A DNA stretch of 64,000 bases from Acidobacteriota bacterium (GCA_021803035.1 JAJZME010000074.1:1-64000), one strand, 5' to 3'. Positions 31,069-39,909 are shown, numbered from the stretch's first letter. Made by a program: numbers and translations. Notes: generated from the sequence alone by a model not told the origin.

Positions 31069-32493
31069 ATGAATCTGGTGGTAATGAAGTTTGGCGGCAC
31101 GTCGGTTGAGGATGCGGCCGCCATTGACCGCACGGCTAAAATCGTGGCCGGCCGCGTGGCCGCCGGCAAGAGCCCGGTGGTGGTGGTCAGCGCCATGGCC
31201 AAGGTCACGGACCAGTTGCTGCGCGCCGCCGCGTCTGCCGCACAGGGCGACCGCACCGGAGCACTGGCCATCAGTTCGCGGCTGCGCTCGCGCCATCGCG
31301 ACACAACGGCGGAACTCGTCAAGAACCCGGCCGACTGCGCCGAGCTGACCACCTGGATCGATCAGAAGTTCGACTCGCTCGACGAGGTTTTGCGCGGGCT
31401 GGCGGCGATTCTGGAGCTCACGCCGCGCATCAGCGACCTGATCGTCAGCTACGGCGAGCGTCTTTCCAGCCGCATGGTGGCGGCCGCTTTTCGCGAGCGC
31501 GGCATTGACGCGGCGCATGTGGATGCGCGCCAGGTCATCATCACCGATTCGCAGTATCAAAAGGCTGTTCCCCAGGACCAGTTGATCGAAATCCGCGCCG
31601 CCGAAAAGCTGCGCCCACTGGCCGCCGAGGGTAAAGTGCCGGTGATGGGCGGCTTCATCGGCTCGAACGAGGCCGGCATCACCACCACCCTGGGCCGCGG
31701 CGGTTCCGACTTTACCGGCGCGCTGGTGGGCGGCGCGCTCGCGGCCGAAGCCATTGAAATCTGGACCGACGTCGACGGCATCATGACTACCGATCCGCGC
31801 GTCTGCCCCGATGCGCTGCGCGTTAAAGTCATCAGCTTTGAAGAGGCAGCCGAACTAGCCTACTTCGGCGCCAAGGTGCTGCACCCGGCCACCATCCTGC
31901 CGGCGGTCAAGAAGAACATCCCCGTGCTGGTGCTGAACAGCCGCAACGCAAGCTGCGAGGGCACGCGCATCATCTCGCTGGCGCCGCACTGCAAGAGCCC
32001 GTTCAAATCCATCGCCGTCAAGAAGAAGCTGAGCATCATCGACGTGGTGGCCAGCCGCATGCTGATGACGCACGGCTACCTGCGCCAGATCTTCGAGGTC
32101 TTCGACAAACACAAGTGCCCGGTGGACATGGTTTCCACCAGCGAAGTATCGGTCTCGCTCACCGTCGACTCCAACCAGCAACTTCCGGCCATCGCCGCCG
32201 ACCTGAGCACGCTCGCCGACGTGAAATACGAGGGCAAGAAGGCGCTGGTCTGTTTGGTGGGCGAAGATATTCGCGGGCAGAACGGTATCGCCGCGCAGGT
32301 TTTTGCGGCCATCCGGCACATCAACGTGCGCATGATCTCGCAGGGAGCAAGCGAGATCAACATGAGTTTCATGATCGAGGAAGACGACGCCGATGAAGCC
32401 GTGCGCTCGCTGCACGCGGCGTTCTTCAAGGATCCCGATCCGGCGATTTTTGACGTCGAAGCGAGAAAGCAGCTTTTAGCTTCCAGCTCCTAG
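31069..32493 (+). CDS. lysC: Aspartate kinase
   Basis: Aspartate kinase phosphorylates aspartate, the first step to lysine, threonine and methionine. The 474-residue product starts MNLVVMKFGGTSV, with the KFGGTS nucleotide site at 7-12. Then come SYGERLSSRMVAAAF, GFIGSNEAGITTTLGRGGSD and WTDVDGIMTTDPR, all typical. Two ACT regulatory domains form the C-terminus (SIIDVVASRMLMTHGYLRQI and KALVCLVGEDIRGQNGIAAQ regions), so lysine or threonine feedback is expected. No homoserine dehydrogenase is fused. An upstream in-frame ATG at 31042 is possible; the chosen start has GGGA about 8 nt upstream. A 143-nt repeat-bearing gap separates it from dapB. Confidence 0.95.
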   Translation: MNLVVMKFGGTSVEDAAAIDRTAKIVAGRVAAGKSPVVVVSAMAKVTDQLLRAAASAAQGDRTGALAISSRLRSRHRDTTAELVKNPADCAELTTWIDQKFDSLDEVLRGLAAILELTPRISDLIVSYGERLSSRMVAAAFRERGIDAAHVDARQVIITDSQYQKAVPQDQLIEIRAAEKLRPLAAEGKVPVMGGFIGSNEAGITTTLGRGGSDFTGALVGGALAAEAIEIWTDVDGIMTTDPRVCPDALRVKVISFEEAAELAYFGAKVLHPATILPAVKKNIPVLVLNSRNASCEGTRIISLAPHCKSPFKSIAVKKKLSIIDVVASRMLMTHGYLRQIFEVFDKHKCPVDMVSTSEVSVSLTVDSNQQLPAIAADLSTLADVKYEGKKALVCLVGEDIRGQNGIAAQVFAAIRHINVRMISQGASEINMSFMIEEDDADEAVRSLHAAFFKDPDPAIFDVEARKQLLASSS

Positions 32494-32631
32494 CTTCCAG
32501 CCGGAGTAACCACGAACCTGGTTGCCTCATCCTTGTCTGTCCGCCAAAGGTGGAGAGAATGCATCGGTGGCCACCAAGACTCACCACCCATCCTCTTTTT
32601 GCTAGGAGCTAGAAGCTAGCGGCTAGGAGCT
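32485..32631. repeat. Inverted/direct copies of a 10-bp repeat between lysC and dapB
   Basis: AGCTCCTAGC at 32485-32494, overlapping the lysC stop, is the exact complement of GCTAGGAGCT at 32601-32610 and of a second copy at 32622-32631. Related AGCTTCCAG/CTAGAAGCTAG units lie around them. The last copy provides the AGGAG ribosome-binding site of dapB. If paired, lysC-end RNA could sequester dapB initiation. Confidence 0.5.
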
Positions 32632-32636
32632 GATTC

Positions 32637-33314
32637 ATGCTGATTCTCATCCTTGGCCGGGGAAAGACCGGCAGCCTGGTGGCGCAGATTGCGCGGGAGC
32701 GCGGCCACGGCGTACGCACGCTCGACATCGACGAAAACCTGCACGCCTCGGCGCTGACCGCGCCCAGCCTGGCGGGCGTGGATGTGGTGGTGGACTTCAC
32801 CACTCCGGAGGCCGCGGTCGAGAACATGCGCGCCGTGCTCTCGGTGGGCGGGCACATGGTGGTGGGCACCACCGGCTGGTATGCGCATGTCGAAGAGATG
32901 AAGGCTCTGGCCATCAAGCGCGGCGGCGGGCTCCTCTACGGAACCAATTTTTCTCTCGGCGTGCAAAAGCTCTTCCGGCTGACGGCCGAGCTGGCCCGGC
33001 TCGAAGGCTATGCATTTTCCATCGACGAGACGCATCACACCTCCAAACTCGACGCGCCCTCGGGCACCGCGCTGACGCTGAAGGAGATCATTCAGTCGGT
33101 GCGTCCCGGCATTGAGGTTCCCATCGCGTCGCACCGCATCGGTGACGCCAAGGGCGAGCACGTCGTGACTGCCAGGAGCGATCACGACACGCTGGAGCTG
33201 CGCCACGACGCGCAGAGCCGCCGCGGCTTTGCCCTGGGCGCGGTGCGCGGCGCCGAATGGCTGGCCGGAAAATCGGGCGCCTGGGAGTTCCGCGAGATCT
33301 TCGACCAGATATAG
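32637..33314 (+). CDS. dapB: 4-hydroxy-tetrahydrodipicolinate reductase
   Basis: DapB reduces hydroxytetrahydrodipicolinate to tetrahydrodipicolinate for lysine and peptidoglycan diaminopimelate. The 225-residue product has an N-terminal Rossmann motif LILGRGKTGSLV, which differs from the usual GAxGRMG, then VVDFTTPEAA and GTTGW. The signature THHTSKLDAPSGTAL holds H133, H134 and K137. It is about 40-50 residues shorter than E. coli DapB, mostly in loops. The ribosome-binding AGGAG lies in a repeat 8 nt upstream. It belongs to the asd-lysC-dapB cluster and works with dapA, which follows after an opposing gene. Confidence 0.93.
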   Translation: MLILILGRGKTGSLVAQIARERGHGVRTLDIDENLHASALTAPSLAGVDVVVDFTTPEAAVENMRAVLSVGGHMVVGTTGWYAHVEEMKALAIKRGGGLLYGTNFSLGVQKLFRLTAELARLEGYAFSIDETHHTSKLDAPSGTALTLKEIIQSVRPGIEVPIASHRIGDAKGEHVVTARSDHDTLELRHDAQSRRGFALGAVRGAEWLAGKSGAWEFREIFDQI

Positions 33315-33329
33315 TGCCGGCCGCCGCCG

Positions 33330-34097
33330 CTATTTGCTGGCCGACACTCTGTGCACCCTGGCCGGCAGCTTCAAAAATTGCGATGGAGGCAGAGCGCGCG
33401 GCGTCATGCGTGCCATCAGAATCGCACCCCGGAAATAGTATTTGTGGTTGATCCGCATTCCCACTGACGAACGGCCCGGAAGCTGCGCCTTGAGCGTCAG
33501 CGGCCCTTCGCCCTGCAACTGGCCGTCCACGTAATTGCGCAGTTCCTTGCCGTTATAAACAGCCGTCACCACATACCACCTGCCCAGCGGGTGCATCAGC
33601 TTGCAGTTCAGCAGCGTGCGGTGCTGCGTGCCCGATGCCGCAAAGCTGTCCAGGCACCACTGCCCGTTGATCACGCGAACCTCGAAGAGCATCCGGTTGG
33701 TGGTATCCATGCCGGTGACGGGATTTTGCTCCTGGAGGTCAAAGAACCGCTGTGCGAACGGCCCGCCGTCGGGCCGGAAGATCACTTCCCACGTATACGT
33801 CGAGGCTCCGGCCAGCGGATGCTCGGGGACAATCAGCCCGTCGTTGACGCCGTTGAACCAGACCGCCTTCCCATAGGGCGTTGCGATCACGCGCGGATGC
33901 CCGAAGACCTGCGTCTTCAGTCCGTCGATTTTGTGGATATTGTCGAAGCGCCAGATCCGGGTCTGCGGAACTGCGGCGGCGGCGCTTTCCGCCTTTGCCT
34001 TCCCGGCTTGTCCCGCCGCCGCCCGCACTCCGATCAGCAGCACGCAAGCCAACAACAACGCAATAGAACTGCGGCACTTCCGCTTCATCCGACGCAT
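33330..34097 (-). CDS. Secreted LamG/concanavalin-like domain protein
   Basis: A 255-residue exported protein. The signal peptide is basic (MRRMKRKCRSS) then hydrophobic (IALLLACVLLIGV). The mature part has the jelly-roll strand pattern of LamG-type lectin domains: VWFNGVNDGLIVPEHPLAG, YTWEVIFRPDGG, WYVVTAVYNGKELRNYVDGQ and VGMRINHKYYFRGAI. Such domains bind carbohydrates or act as adhesion modules, but none of the typical enzymatic partners is fused. It lies opposite to and between dapB and dapA, ending 15 nt from dapB, so it splits the diaminopimelate cluster. Confidence 0.78.
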   Translation of the reverse strand: MRRMKRKCRSSIALLLACVLLIGVRAAAGQAGKAKAESAAAAVPQTRIWRFDNIHKIDGLKTQVFGHPRVIATPYGKAVWFNGVNDGLIVPEHPLAGASTYTWEVIFRPDGGPFAQRFFDLQEQNPVTGMDTTNRMLFEVRVINGQWCLDSFAASGTQHRTLLNCKLMHPLGRWYVVTAVYNGKELRNYVDGQLQGEGPLTLKAQLPGRSSVGMRINHKYYFRGAILMARMTPRALPPSQFLKLPARVHRVSASK

Positions 34098-34226
34098 AGC
34101 TTCCTCCTGGGGCTTGGGTTCAATTTTCCATGCTACAGCAGGCGGCGGGCGCCCGAGCCTGGCGGCGCATATCTGTCTGGCGCTGGCGTGGGAAGGGATG
34201 CCTGGTTCGTTATAAACTCATCTGTT

Positions 34227-35153
34227 ATGGAAACGACAGGTTGCGGAACAGCGATCGTTACGCCATTCCGGGCGGACGGATCGATCGACGAGCCAGCGCT
34301 GTGGTCGCTGGCAAACTGGCAGGTCGAATCCGGCATCGACTTTCTGGTCGCGTGCGGATCCACGGGCGAAGCCGCCACGCTCGACGAGGAGGAATGGCTG
34401 CGCGCCGTGCGCATCGTGGTGGAGGCGGCCGCCGGCCGCGTGCCGGTATGGGCCGGCTGCACGCACAACTCCACACGCGCGCTGGTGCGCCAGGCAACCT
34501 TGCTGCGCAACATTCACGGCGTGGATGCCGTGCTTTCCGCCAATCCCTATTACAACAAGCCCACGCAGGAGGGCCAGTTCCAGCACTTCATGGCGCTGGC
34601 CAAGGCCGTCTATCCGTTGCCCGTCTGCGTTTACAACGTGCCCGGACGAACCGCCGCCAACCTTGAACCGGCCACGGTGCTGCGCCTGGCCACCGAGGCC
34701 CGTAACATCCAGGCCATCAAGGAGGCCAGCGGCAAGGTGACGCAGATTGCCGAGCTGGTGCACACGCTGCCGCGCGGCTTCAAAATCTTCTCGGGCGACG
34801 ACAACCTGGCGCTGGCCGCCATCGGCGTCGGCGCACACGGGCTCATCAGCGTGGCCTCCAATGAAGCTCCCGCCGAGGTCGGCCGCATGATCCGCGCCGC
34901 GCTGCTCAACGACTGGACGCAGGCCCGCGAGATCGAGCGCAAATATGCGCGGCTCTTCGAGGCCAACTTCTGGGAGTCGAATCCCGGCCCGGTGAAGACC
35001 GTGCTCAACCTGATGGGCAAATGCGCGGACCATGTGCGCCTGCCGCTGGTTCCTCCCGCGGCCGGCACACACGCCCGGCTGGAACGCCTGGCCGGCGAAC
35101 TGGGGCTGCTCAAATACGCTCCGTCGCCGGAAGGCGGCGTGGGGCTCTTCTAA
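34227..35153 (+). CDS. dapA: 4-hydroxy-tetrahydrodipicolinate synthase
   Basis: DapA condenses aspartate semialdehyde and pyruvate. The 308-residue TIM-barrel protein has GSTGEAATLDEEE, NPYYNKPTQEG, Y136 and R141 in VYNVPGRTAA and the Schiff-base K165 in IKEASGK. Later come IFSGDDNLALAAIGVGAHG and ESNPGPVKTVLNLMG. There is no Shine-Dalgarno site; TATAAA at 34211-34216 ends 10 nt before the ATG, consistent with its own promoter and a very short leader. It completes the asd-lysC-dapB-dapA set but is transcribed separately because a LamG-like gene lies between. Confidence 0.95.
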   Translation: METTGCGTAIVTPFRADGSIDEPALWSLANWQVESGIDFLVACGSTGEAATLDEEEWLRAVRIVVEAAAGRVPVWAGCTHNSTRALVRQATLLRNIHGVDAVLSANPYYNKPTQEGQFQHFMALAKAVYPLPVCVYNVPGRTAANLEPATVLRLATEARNIQAIKEASGKVTQIAELVHTLPRGFKIFSGDDNLALAAIGVGAHGLISVASNEAPAEVGRMIRAALLNDWTQAREIERKYARLFEANFWESNPGPVKTVLNLMGKCADHVRLPLVPPAAGTHARLERLAGELGLLKYAPSPEGGVGLF

Positions 35154-35166
35154 GGCTGGTTGCCCG

Positions 35167-35532
35167 TCAGTCGCCGTTTACAATGCGCGATGCGCGGCCA
35201 TAGGAGCCCAGATTGAAGGCATTGGCGTAGCCCATGGCGTTCAGCTTCTTTTTGGCCGCTCCGCTGCGCATGCCGCTGTGGCAGTGCAGCAGAAGAATCT
35301 GGCTCTTGTCCTTCACGCGGCGCGGCAGGCTGGATTCAATCTGGTCGAGCGGCAGATTGATGGCGCGGGGCAAGTGGCCGGAGCTGAATTCGTGCGGGGT
35401 ACGCACGTCGATGATCAGGGCACCGTCTTTCAGGTGCGCCCGGGCTGCGCTTTCGTCGATCTGGCCCGAGCGCGTGATGATATAAAAAAGAATTACGACA
35501 ACCGCAAAAACGGCGATGGCGATCCAATGCAT
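35167..35532 (-). CDS. Membrane-anchored rhodanese-domain protein
   Basis: A 121-residue protein with one N-terminal membrane helix (MHWIAIAVFAVVVILFYIIT) and a single rhodanese domain: LIIDVRTPHEFSSGHLPRAI, then the active loop HCHSGMRSG with catalytic C84. The family moves sulfane sulfur from a persulfide. Only the short form is accepted because the membrane helix begins at this ATG. Upstream, TAAGCT (minus strand, 35540-35545) ends 7 nt from the start. It converges with dapA with a 13-nt gap and follows the molybdopterin oxidoreductase gene; a role supplying sulfur to that enzyme is possible but speculative. Confidence 0.85.
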   Translation of the reverse strand: MHWIAIAVFAVVVILFYIITRSGQIDESAARAHLKDGALIIDVRTPHEFSSGHLPRAINLPLDQIESSLPRRVKDKSQILLLHCHSGMRSGAAKKKLNAMGYANAFNLGSYGRASRIVNGD

Positions 35533-35581
35533 ATCTTCTAGCTTACCGTTTTTCCACTTGCCTTCGCATCCGCGCCTTGCT

Positions 35582-37750
35582 TCAGGCCCTGGCCACTTCC
35601 ACCAGCACTGAATAGAAGGTTGCCCCGGCGCCCAGGTCGGTGAGACGTTCGCTGGTGAGCGCATTCACGTTTCCGCCGTCGGGGTGCAGCTTGGCCCAGT
35701 CCAGCCGCGCGGCCACTACGCCGCGGGGTACGCTGCCGTTGATCCGTGCCAGCAGCCGCAGCGAGCCGCGATCATTGAAGACGCGCACCGGGTCGCCGTC
35801 AGCGATGCCGCGGGGCCGGGCGTCATCGGCGTGCATCTCCAGGAGCCCGCCGCAGCGCGCTTCCATCTTGCGATGGCCTTCGAGGTGAGCGAAGGTGGAG
35901 TTCATGTAGTTGTCGGCCTTGCGGCTGAGGAATTCCAGCGGATAGCGTGCCGCGGCTTTGCCCCAGCGCGATTCCTCGGCCGGGTGGAAGGCCGGAAGCG
36001 GATCGAGGCCGGCGGCGGCCAGCTCCTCGGAGTAGAACTCGATCTTGCCCGAAGGCGTGGGAACCGTGCCCGATGCATAGGGCTGGAAGGGCTGCTGCGC
36101 GGGATCGCAATGGAAGGCGAGCGGGATGTGGCCCTGCTCCTCCAGGTCTTCCAGCGTGATGTGCTCCATCGCGGGGTTTGTGGAGCGGCCGTCAGGACCG
36201 ATGCCGAGCGCCTGGCGGATCATCTCTTCCGGCGTATCGCGGAAGCAGGCTTCAGGAAAGCCCATGCGCTGCGCCAGTTGGCCGAAGAGCCAGACATTCG
36301 GCCGCGCCTCGCCCGGCGGCTCGATGGCCTGGCGGGAGAGCTGCACAAAGTAGTGGCCGTAAGCGCCCTGCACGTCGGTGTGCTCCAGAAAGGTTGTTGC
36401 CGGCAGGATGTAGTCGGCGTAGTCCGTGGTGTCGGTGAAGAACAGTTCGTGGACCACAGTGAACAGATCCTGGCGCGCCAGCCCGCGGCGCACGGCGTTC
36501 TGGTTGGGCGCCACGGCGCCGGGGTTGGAGTTGTAGACAAAGAGCGCCTTGACCGGCGGCCCATCATGCGGCGTTGTTCCCAGCCCGGTGAGCGCGCGCC
36601 CCAGGTTGGACATGTTGACGAGCCGTGCTGGCCGGCCGAGCGGCGAGGCCAGCGCGAGATCGGGCCGATCGAGCGCCTGCCGGTTCCAGGCGAAACCGCC
36701 CGAAGTGGAAAGCTGCGCGCCGCCGCCGCGATATTTCCATGCGCCGGTGAGCGCTGGCAGCATGGCGATGGCGCGCGCCGCCGTGCCGCCGTTTTCGCAC
36801 CGCTGCACGCCGTAGTTCATGCGCAGGGCGGCGGGTTGCGTGGTGGCGTACTCGCGCGCAAGCTGTTCGACTTCGGCCGCCGTCATGCCCGTCCATGCGG
36901 CCACACGCTCGGGCGTGTACTCCCGCGCGCGCTCGGCAAGCTGCTCGCTGCCGTGCGTCATTGCGGCGATGTAGGCGCGGTCTTCAAGGCCCTCGTTGAG
37001 AATGACGTGCATCATCCCCAGCGCCAGCGCGGCGTCGGTGCCGGGGCGGATGGGGATGTGCCAGTCGGCCAGCGCGGCGGTGCGCGTGCGGTAGGGATCA
37101 ATGACGATGAGCCGGGCGCCGTTGCGGCGGGCCTGCTCAATCATCGGCCACAGATGAATGTTGTTGCCGTGGATGTTGGCGCCCCAGGCAAGGATCAGCC
37201 GGGCCAGACGGAAGTCCTCCGAAACCATGCCGAGCTTCCTGCCGTAGACCAGATTCCAGGCCACGCCGCCGGCTTCAGAGCAGATGGTGCGATCAAGCCG
37301 GCTTGCGCCCAGACGGTGAAAGAAGCGGCGATCCATGGAGCCGTAGCCAAGCACGCCGATGGTGCCGGCGTAGCTGTAAGGCAGGATCGACTCGGGACCG
37401 TGCGTGTCGGCAATTTGCTTTAGCCGCGCGGCGATTGCATCCAGGGCTTCGTCCCAGCTCACGCGCTCGAAGACATCGTGCTCGCGCCCGCGGGGCTGCG
37501 GGCCTTTGGGCGCGCCGGGCTTGCGCTTGAGCGGATAGAGGATGCGCTCGGGCGCGTAGACGCGATCGAGATATTTAGCCACCTTGCCACACAGAAAGCC
37601 CTGCGTGAAGGGATGCGCGGGATCGCCCTGCACTTTAACGGCGCGGCCTTCGGCGTTGACGGTCACCAACACGCCGCAGGAGTCGGGGCAGTCGTGCGAA
37701 CAGACCGTGTGGATCACGCGGAGGGCCGGGGACGTTGCGGCATGGGACAT
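35582..37750 (-). CDS. Molybdopterin oxidoreductase of the DMSO-reductase/formate dehydrogenase superfamily
   Basis: A 722-residue molybdo-bis-MGD enzyme. The [4Fe-4S] motif is C17-x3-C21-x3-C25 with C54 in GFLCG. Later motifs include ERVSWDEALDAIAARL, the ICSEAGG loop near the metal, WGANIHGNNIH, VIDPYRTRTAALAD, YNSNPGAVAPNQ and a MopB C-terminal domain (SRKADNYMNSTFAHLEGHRK; HADDARPRGIADGDPVRVFN). No Fe-S or membrane-anchor partner genes are adjacent and there is no clear Tat signal, so it is likely a soluble single subunit. Substrate is unknown. Minus-strand TACAAT ends 6 nt before the ATG (37757-37762) and no Shine-Dalgarno is present. Confidence 0.88.
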   Translation of the reverse strand: MSHAATSPALRVIHTVCSHDCPDSCGVLVTVNAEGRAVKVQGDPAHPFTQGFLCGKVAKYLDRVYAPERILYPLKRKPGAPKGPQPRGREHDVFERVSWDEALDAIAARLKQIADTHGPESILPYSYAGTIGVLGYGSMDRRFFHRLGASRLDRTICSEAGGVAWNLVYGRKLGMVSEDFRLARLILAWGANIHGNNIHLWPMIEQARRNGARLIVIDPYRTRTAALADWHIPIRPGTDAALALGMMHVILNEGLEDRAYIAAMTHGSEQLAERAREYTPERVAAWTGMTAAEVEQLAREYATTQPAALRMNYGVQRCENGGTAARAIAMLPALTGAWKYRGGGAQLSTSGGFAWNRQALDRPDLALASPLGRPARLVNMSNLGRALTGLGTTPHDGPPVKALFVYNSNPGAVAPNQNAVRRGLARQDLFTVVHELFFTDTTDYADYILPATTFLEHTDVQGAYGHYFVQLSRQAIEPPGEARPNVWLFGQLAQRMGFPEACFRDTPEEMIRQALGIGPDGRSTNPAMEHITLEDLEEQGHIPLAFHCDPAQQPFQPYASGTVPTPSGKIEFYSEELAAAGLDPLPAFHPAEESRWGKAAARYPLEFLSRKADNYMNSTFAHLEGHRKMEARCGGLLEMHADDARPRGIADGDPVRVFNDRGSLRLLARINGSVPRGVVAARLDWAKLHPDGGNVNALTSERLTDLGAGATFYSVLVEVARA

Positions 37751-37943
37751 ACCGTCATTGTATTTCGAATGTGGAGGAGGTGATTCGGCTTGCACACGAT
37801 GGAGCTCGGGCAGCGGGCATGGGCAAAGAATCTTCCCGCAACGGCCGCGAATCAAACGAGGACAAAGATTTTTCGATCCCGTGGAGAAACCTCCCTTGCC
37901 CCTGTCAGCTCATGAAACTCACCATCTGAAGCGCGCGCCCGAA

Positions 37944-38519
37944 ATGGAGGGCGTGCTGCCTGTCTTTCACCATCGTTGGAGCCCGCGCTCGTTTGCCGAC
38001 CGGGAGGTAGATCCGGCACTGCTGTCAAAGGTGTTTGAGGCGGCGAGGTGGGCGGCTTCCTGTTACAACGAACAGCCGTGGCGCTTTTTCGTGGGCATGC
38101 GCAACTCCAACACGTACAAGAAGATCTTCGACTCGCTTTCCGAGGCGAACCAGGCTTGGGCGCGCACGGCGCCGGTGTTGATGGTGGGCGCCACGCATGC
38201 CAAGTTCAGTCGCAACGGCGTGCCGAACCGCGTTGCGCTGTATGACCTGGGCGCGGCCGCTTCGTATCTGACGCTGCAGGCCGCTGCACTGGGGCTGGCT
38301 ACGCACCAGATGGCGGGCTTCAACCTGGAGACGACGCGCCGCGCGTTGGCAATCCCGGAGGACTACATCATGGGCACCGCAATTGCGCTGGGATACCAGG
38401 GTGAACCGGCGGCACTGGCCAGTGAAGCGTTGCTTCGATCGGAGACCGCGCCCCGCACCCGCAAGCCGCTGTCGGAGATTGTCTTGTCGGAGTGGGGCCA
38501 GGCGGCGAAGCTGAGCTGA
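37944..38519 (+). CDS. Nitroreductase-family FMN protein
   Basis: A 191-residue FMN-dependent nitroreductase-like protein that would reduce nitro compounds, quinones or flavins with NAD(P)H. The FMN-binding RWSPRSFADREVDPALLSKV starts the fold. AARWAASCYNEQPWRFFVGM, LYDLGAAASYLTLQAAALGLATHQMAGF and GTAIALGYQGEP are typical. The ATG was chosen but has no Shine-Dalgarno site. The in-frame TTG at 37896 (GGAG 9 nt upstream) or GTG at 37881 would add 16-21 residues, including a HHLKRAPEMEG segment that reads as coding. It diverges from the molybdopterin oxidoreductase. Confidence 0.86.
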   Translation: MEGVLPVFHHRWSPRSFADREVDPALLSKVFEAARWAASCYNEQPWRFFVGMRNSNTYKKIFDSLSEANQAWARTAPVLMVGATHAKFSRNGVPNRVALYDLGAAASYLTLQAAALGLATHQMAGFNLETTRRALAIPEDYIMGTAIALGYQGEPAALASEALLRSETAPRTRKPLSEIVLSEWGQAAKLS

Positions 38520-38600
38520 CGCAGCATTCATCCCGGCTGGTTGCCGGTAGAGACGGGATGCGCGGCCGGCACGATAGAGTGAAAGCAGAGGCATCCCGCA

Positions 38601-39284
38601 TTGGCCAGTGAACCATCCCGCACGCGCCCGGCGGCGCGCAGAAGGCCGCGCAAAACCGTGCGGCGGCGCGGCTTCGCGAGCTGGCTGCTGAAGCTTGCGG
38701 TGGCAGCAGCCGTAGCGGTGATGGCGCTGCTGGCCTGGGGCGATCTTGCCCGGCGGTTTGCGCCCGTTTCGAATACATCGCTGCAGCGCTGCGACGCCAT
38801 TGTCGTGCTTGGCTCGCCCGCGGAATCGGACGGCAACCCAAGCCCCATTGAACTGGCAAGAACAACGGAGGCGGTGCGCGAGTATGAGCGCGGCGTGGCG
38901 CCGCGGCTGATCTTCACCGGCGGGGATGTCGCCAATCGCTTTGTGGAGGCGCGTGTGATGGCGCAAGTTGCCGAAGCGCAGGGGATTCCGGCAGCGGCCG
39001 TGGTGTTGGAGACGCACGCGCGGGACACAATCGAAAACGCCTGCTACGCGACAAGAATCATGCAGGCACACGGGTGGAATTCGGCAGAGGTGGTCACCAG
39101 TCGCAGTCACGCGCCGCGCGCGGCAATGATCTTCAGCCGGATGCCGCTCAAGTGGCGCATGCATGTGGCGCCCTCGCTCGAACCGGAATCGACTCTGCAA
39201 AGAGATGTCCTGTCGCTGTGGGAGGACGCAAAGACGGCGCGGTATCTGGTGTGGGCGCGGCAGATGGAGCACTGCCAGCCGTAG
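38601..39284 (+). CDS. YdcF/DUF218-family membrane-anchored protein
   Basis: A 227-residue protein with a very basic N-terminus (RRRPRKTVRRRG) and one membrane helix (WLLKLAVAAAVAVMALLAW), then a DUF218 domain: CDAIVVLGSPAESDG, RLIFTGGDVANRFVEARVMA, DTIENACYATRI and VVTSRSHAPRAAMIF. The family includes SanA and ElyC, envelope proteins acting in peptidoglycan or polysaccharide metabolism; the reaction is unproven. The only in-frame start before the helix is a TTG with AGAGG 10 nt upstream, so the start is uncertain. It follows the nitroreductase by 81 nt. Confidence 0.84.
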   Translation: MASEPSRTRPAARRRPRKTVRRRGFASWLLKLAVAAAVAVMALLAWGDLARRFAPVSNTSLQRCDAIVVLGSPAESDGNPSPIELARTTEAVREYERGVAPRLIFTGGDVANRFVEARVMAQVAEAQGIPAAAVVLETHARDTIENACYATRIMQAHGWNSAEVVTSRSHAPRAAMIFSRMPLKWRMHVAPSLEPESTLQRDVLSLWEDAKTARYLVWARQMEHCQP

Positions 39285-39316
39285 CCGGAGCGCGCATAAT
39301 GCCGCAGGCGCGCGGA

Positions 39317-39802
39317 TCAGGATGGAAACAGCGAATCGGAAGCCGAGGGAAGCGCCGTCAGGCGGCTGCGGCGGCGCGGCAGATGCGGAACAGGCGAGGC
39401 AAGCAAGCCGGCAATCTCTCGCAGCTCGGCGCGGGCGCGGCCGACGGCCGCCGCCGCCGTATCGAGCCGCTGGGTTGCGTCGCCGGCTGGCTGCCGCGTG
39501 CCGGATTGCGGGCCGCGTTGGCGATGACCTTGTTCCAGTGCCTGACGGGCGCCGGAGAGCGTATATCCTTCGGCGTGAACCAGGCGCTTGATCTCCAGCG
39601 CCAACTCCACATCGCGCCGTCGATAGAGGCGCTGGCCGGTGCCGCTCTTGTTGGGCTTGAGCTGCGGAAACTGCGTCTCCCAAAAACGCAGAACATAGGT
39701 CTCCACATCGCAGATGCGGGCGACGTCTCCAATCTTGAAGTAGAGACGGTCAGGGATCACCGGTGTTTCAACAACGCGCTTGCGGGAAAGCTGTGTAGCC
39801 AT
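39317..39802 (-). CDS. MerR-family transcriptional regulator
   Basis: A 161-residue regulator. The MerR winged-helix domain runs LYFKIGDVARICDVETYVLR, FWETQFPQLKPNKSGTGQRL, YRRRDVELALEIKRLVHAEG and YTLSGARQALEQ. The FWE-FPQLxP pattern matches the HspR/SkgA-like short-MerR subgroup often found near translation or stress genes, rather than metal-sensing MerR. The Arg/Ala-rich C-terminus shows no Cys metal site. The ATG at 39802 starts just before the domain; an upstream ATG at 39865 would add an unrelated Ala/Arg stretch. Minus-strand TATACT at 39854-39859 is a candidate -10. Confidence 0.86.
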   Translation of the reverse strand: MATQLSRKRVVETPVIPDRLYFKIGDVARICDVETYVLRFWETQFPQLKPNKSGTGQRLYRRRDVELALEIKRLVHAEGYTLSGARQALEQGHRQRGPQSGTRQPAGDATQRLDTAAAAVGRARAELREIAGLLASPVPHLPRRRSRLTALPSASDSLFPS

Positions 39803-39909
39803 ATTGGCAGCGAGGAGGCGGCGGCCACAGGCCGCAAGCCTGGCTCTTAAGGCAGTATAGGCCACATTTTCGGCAGCTTGTGCAGCACCGGGCCGGACAA
39901 GGCACCATA

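Noticed and set aside
35684-37423. A 579-codon plus-strand frame opposite the molybdopterin oxidoreductase
   Set aside because: Shadow of the minus-strand gene; no motif.
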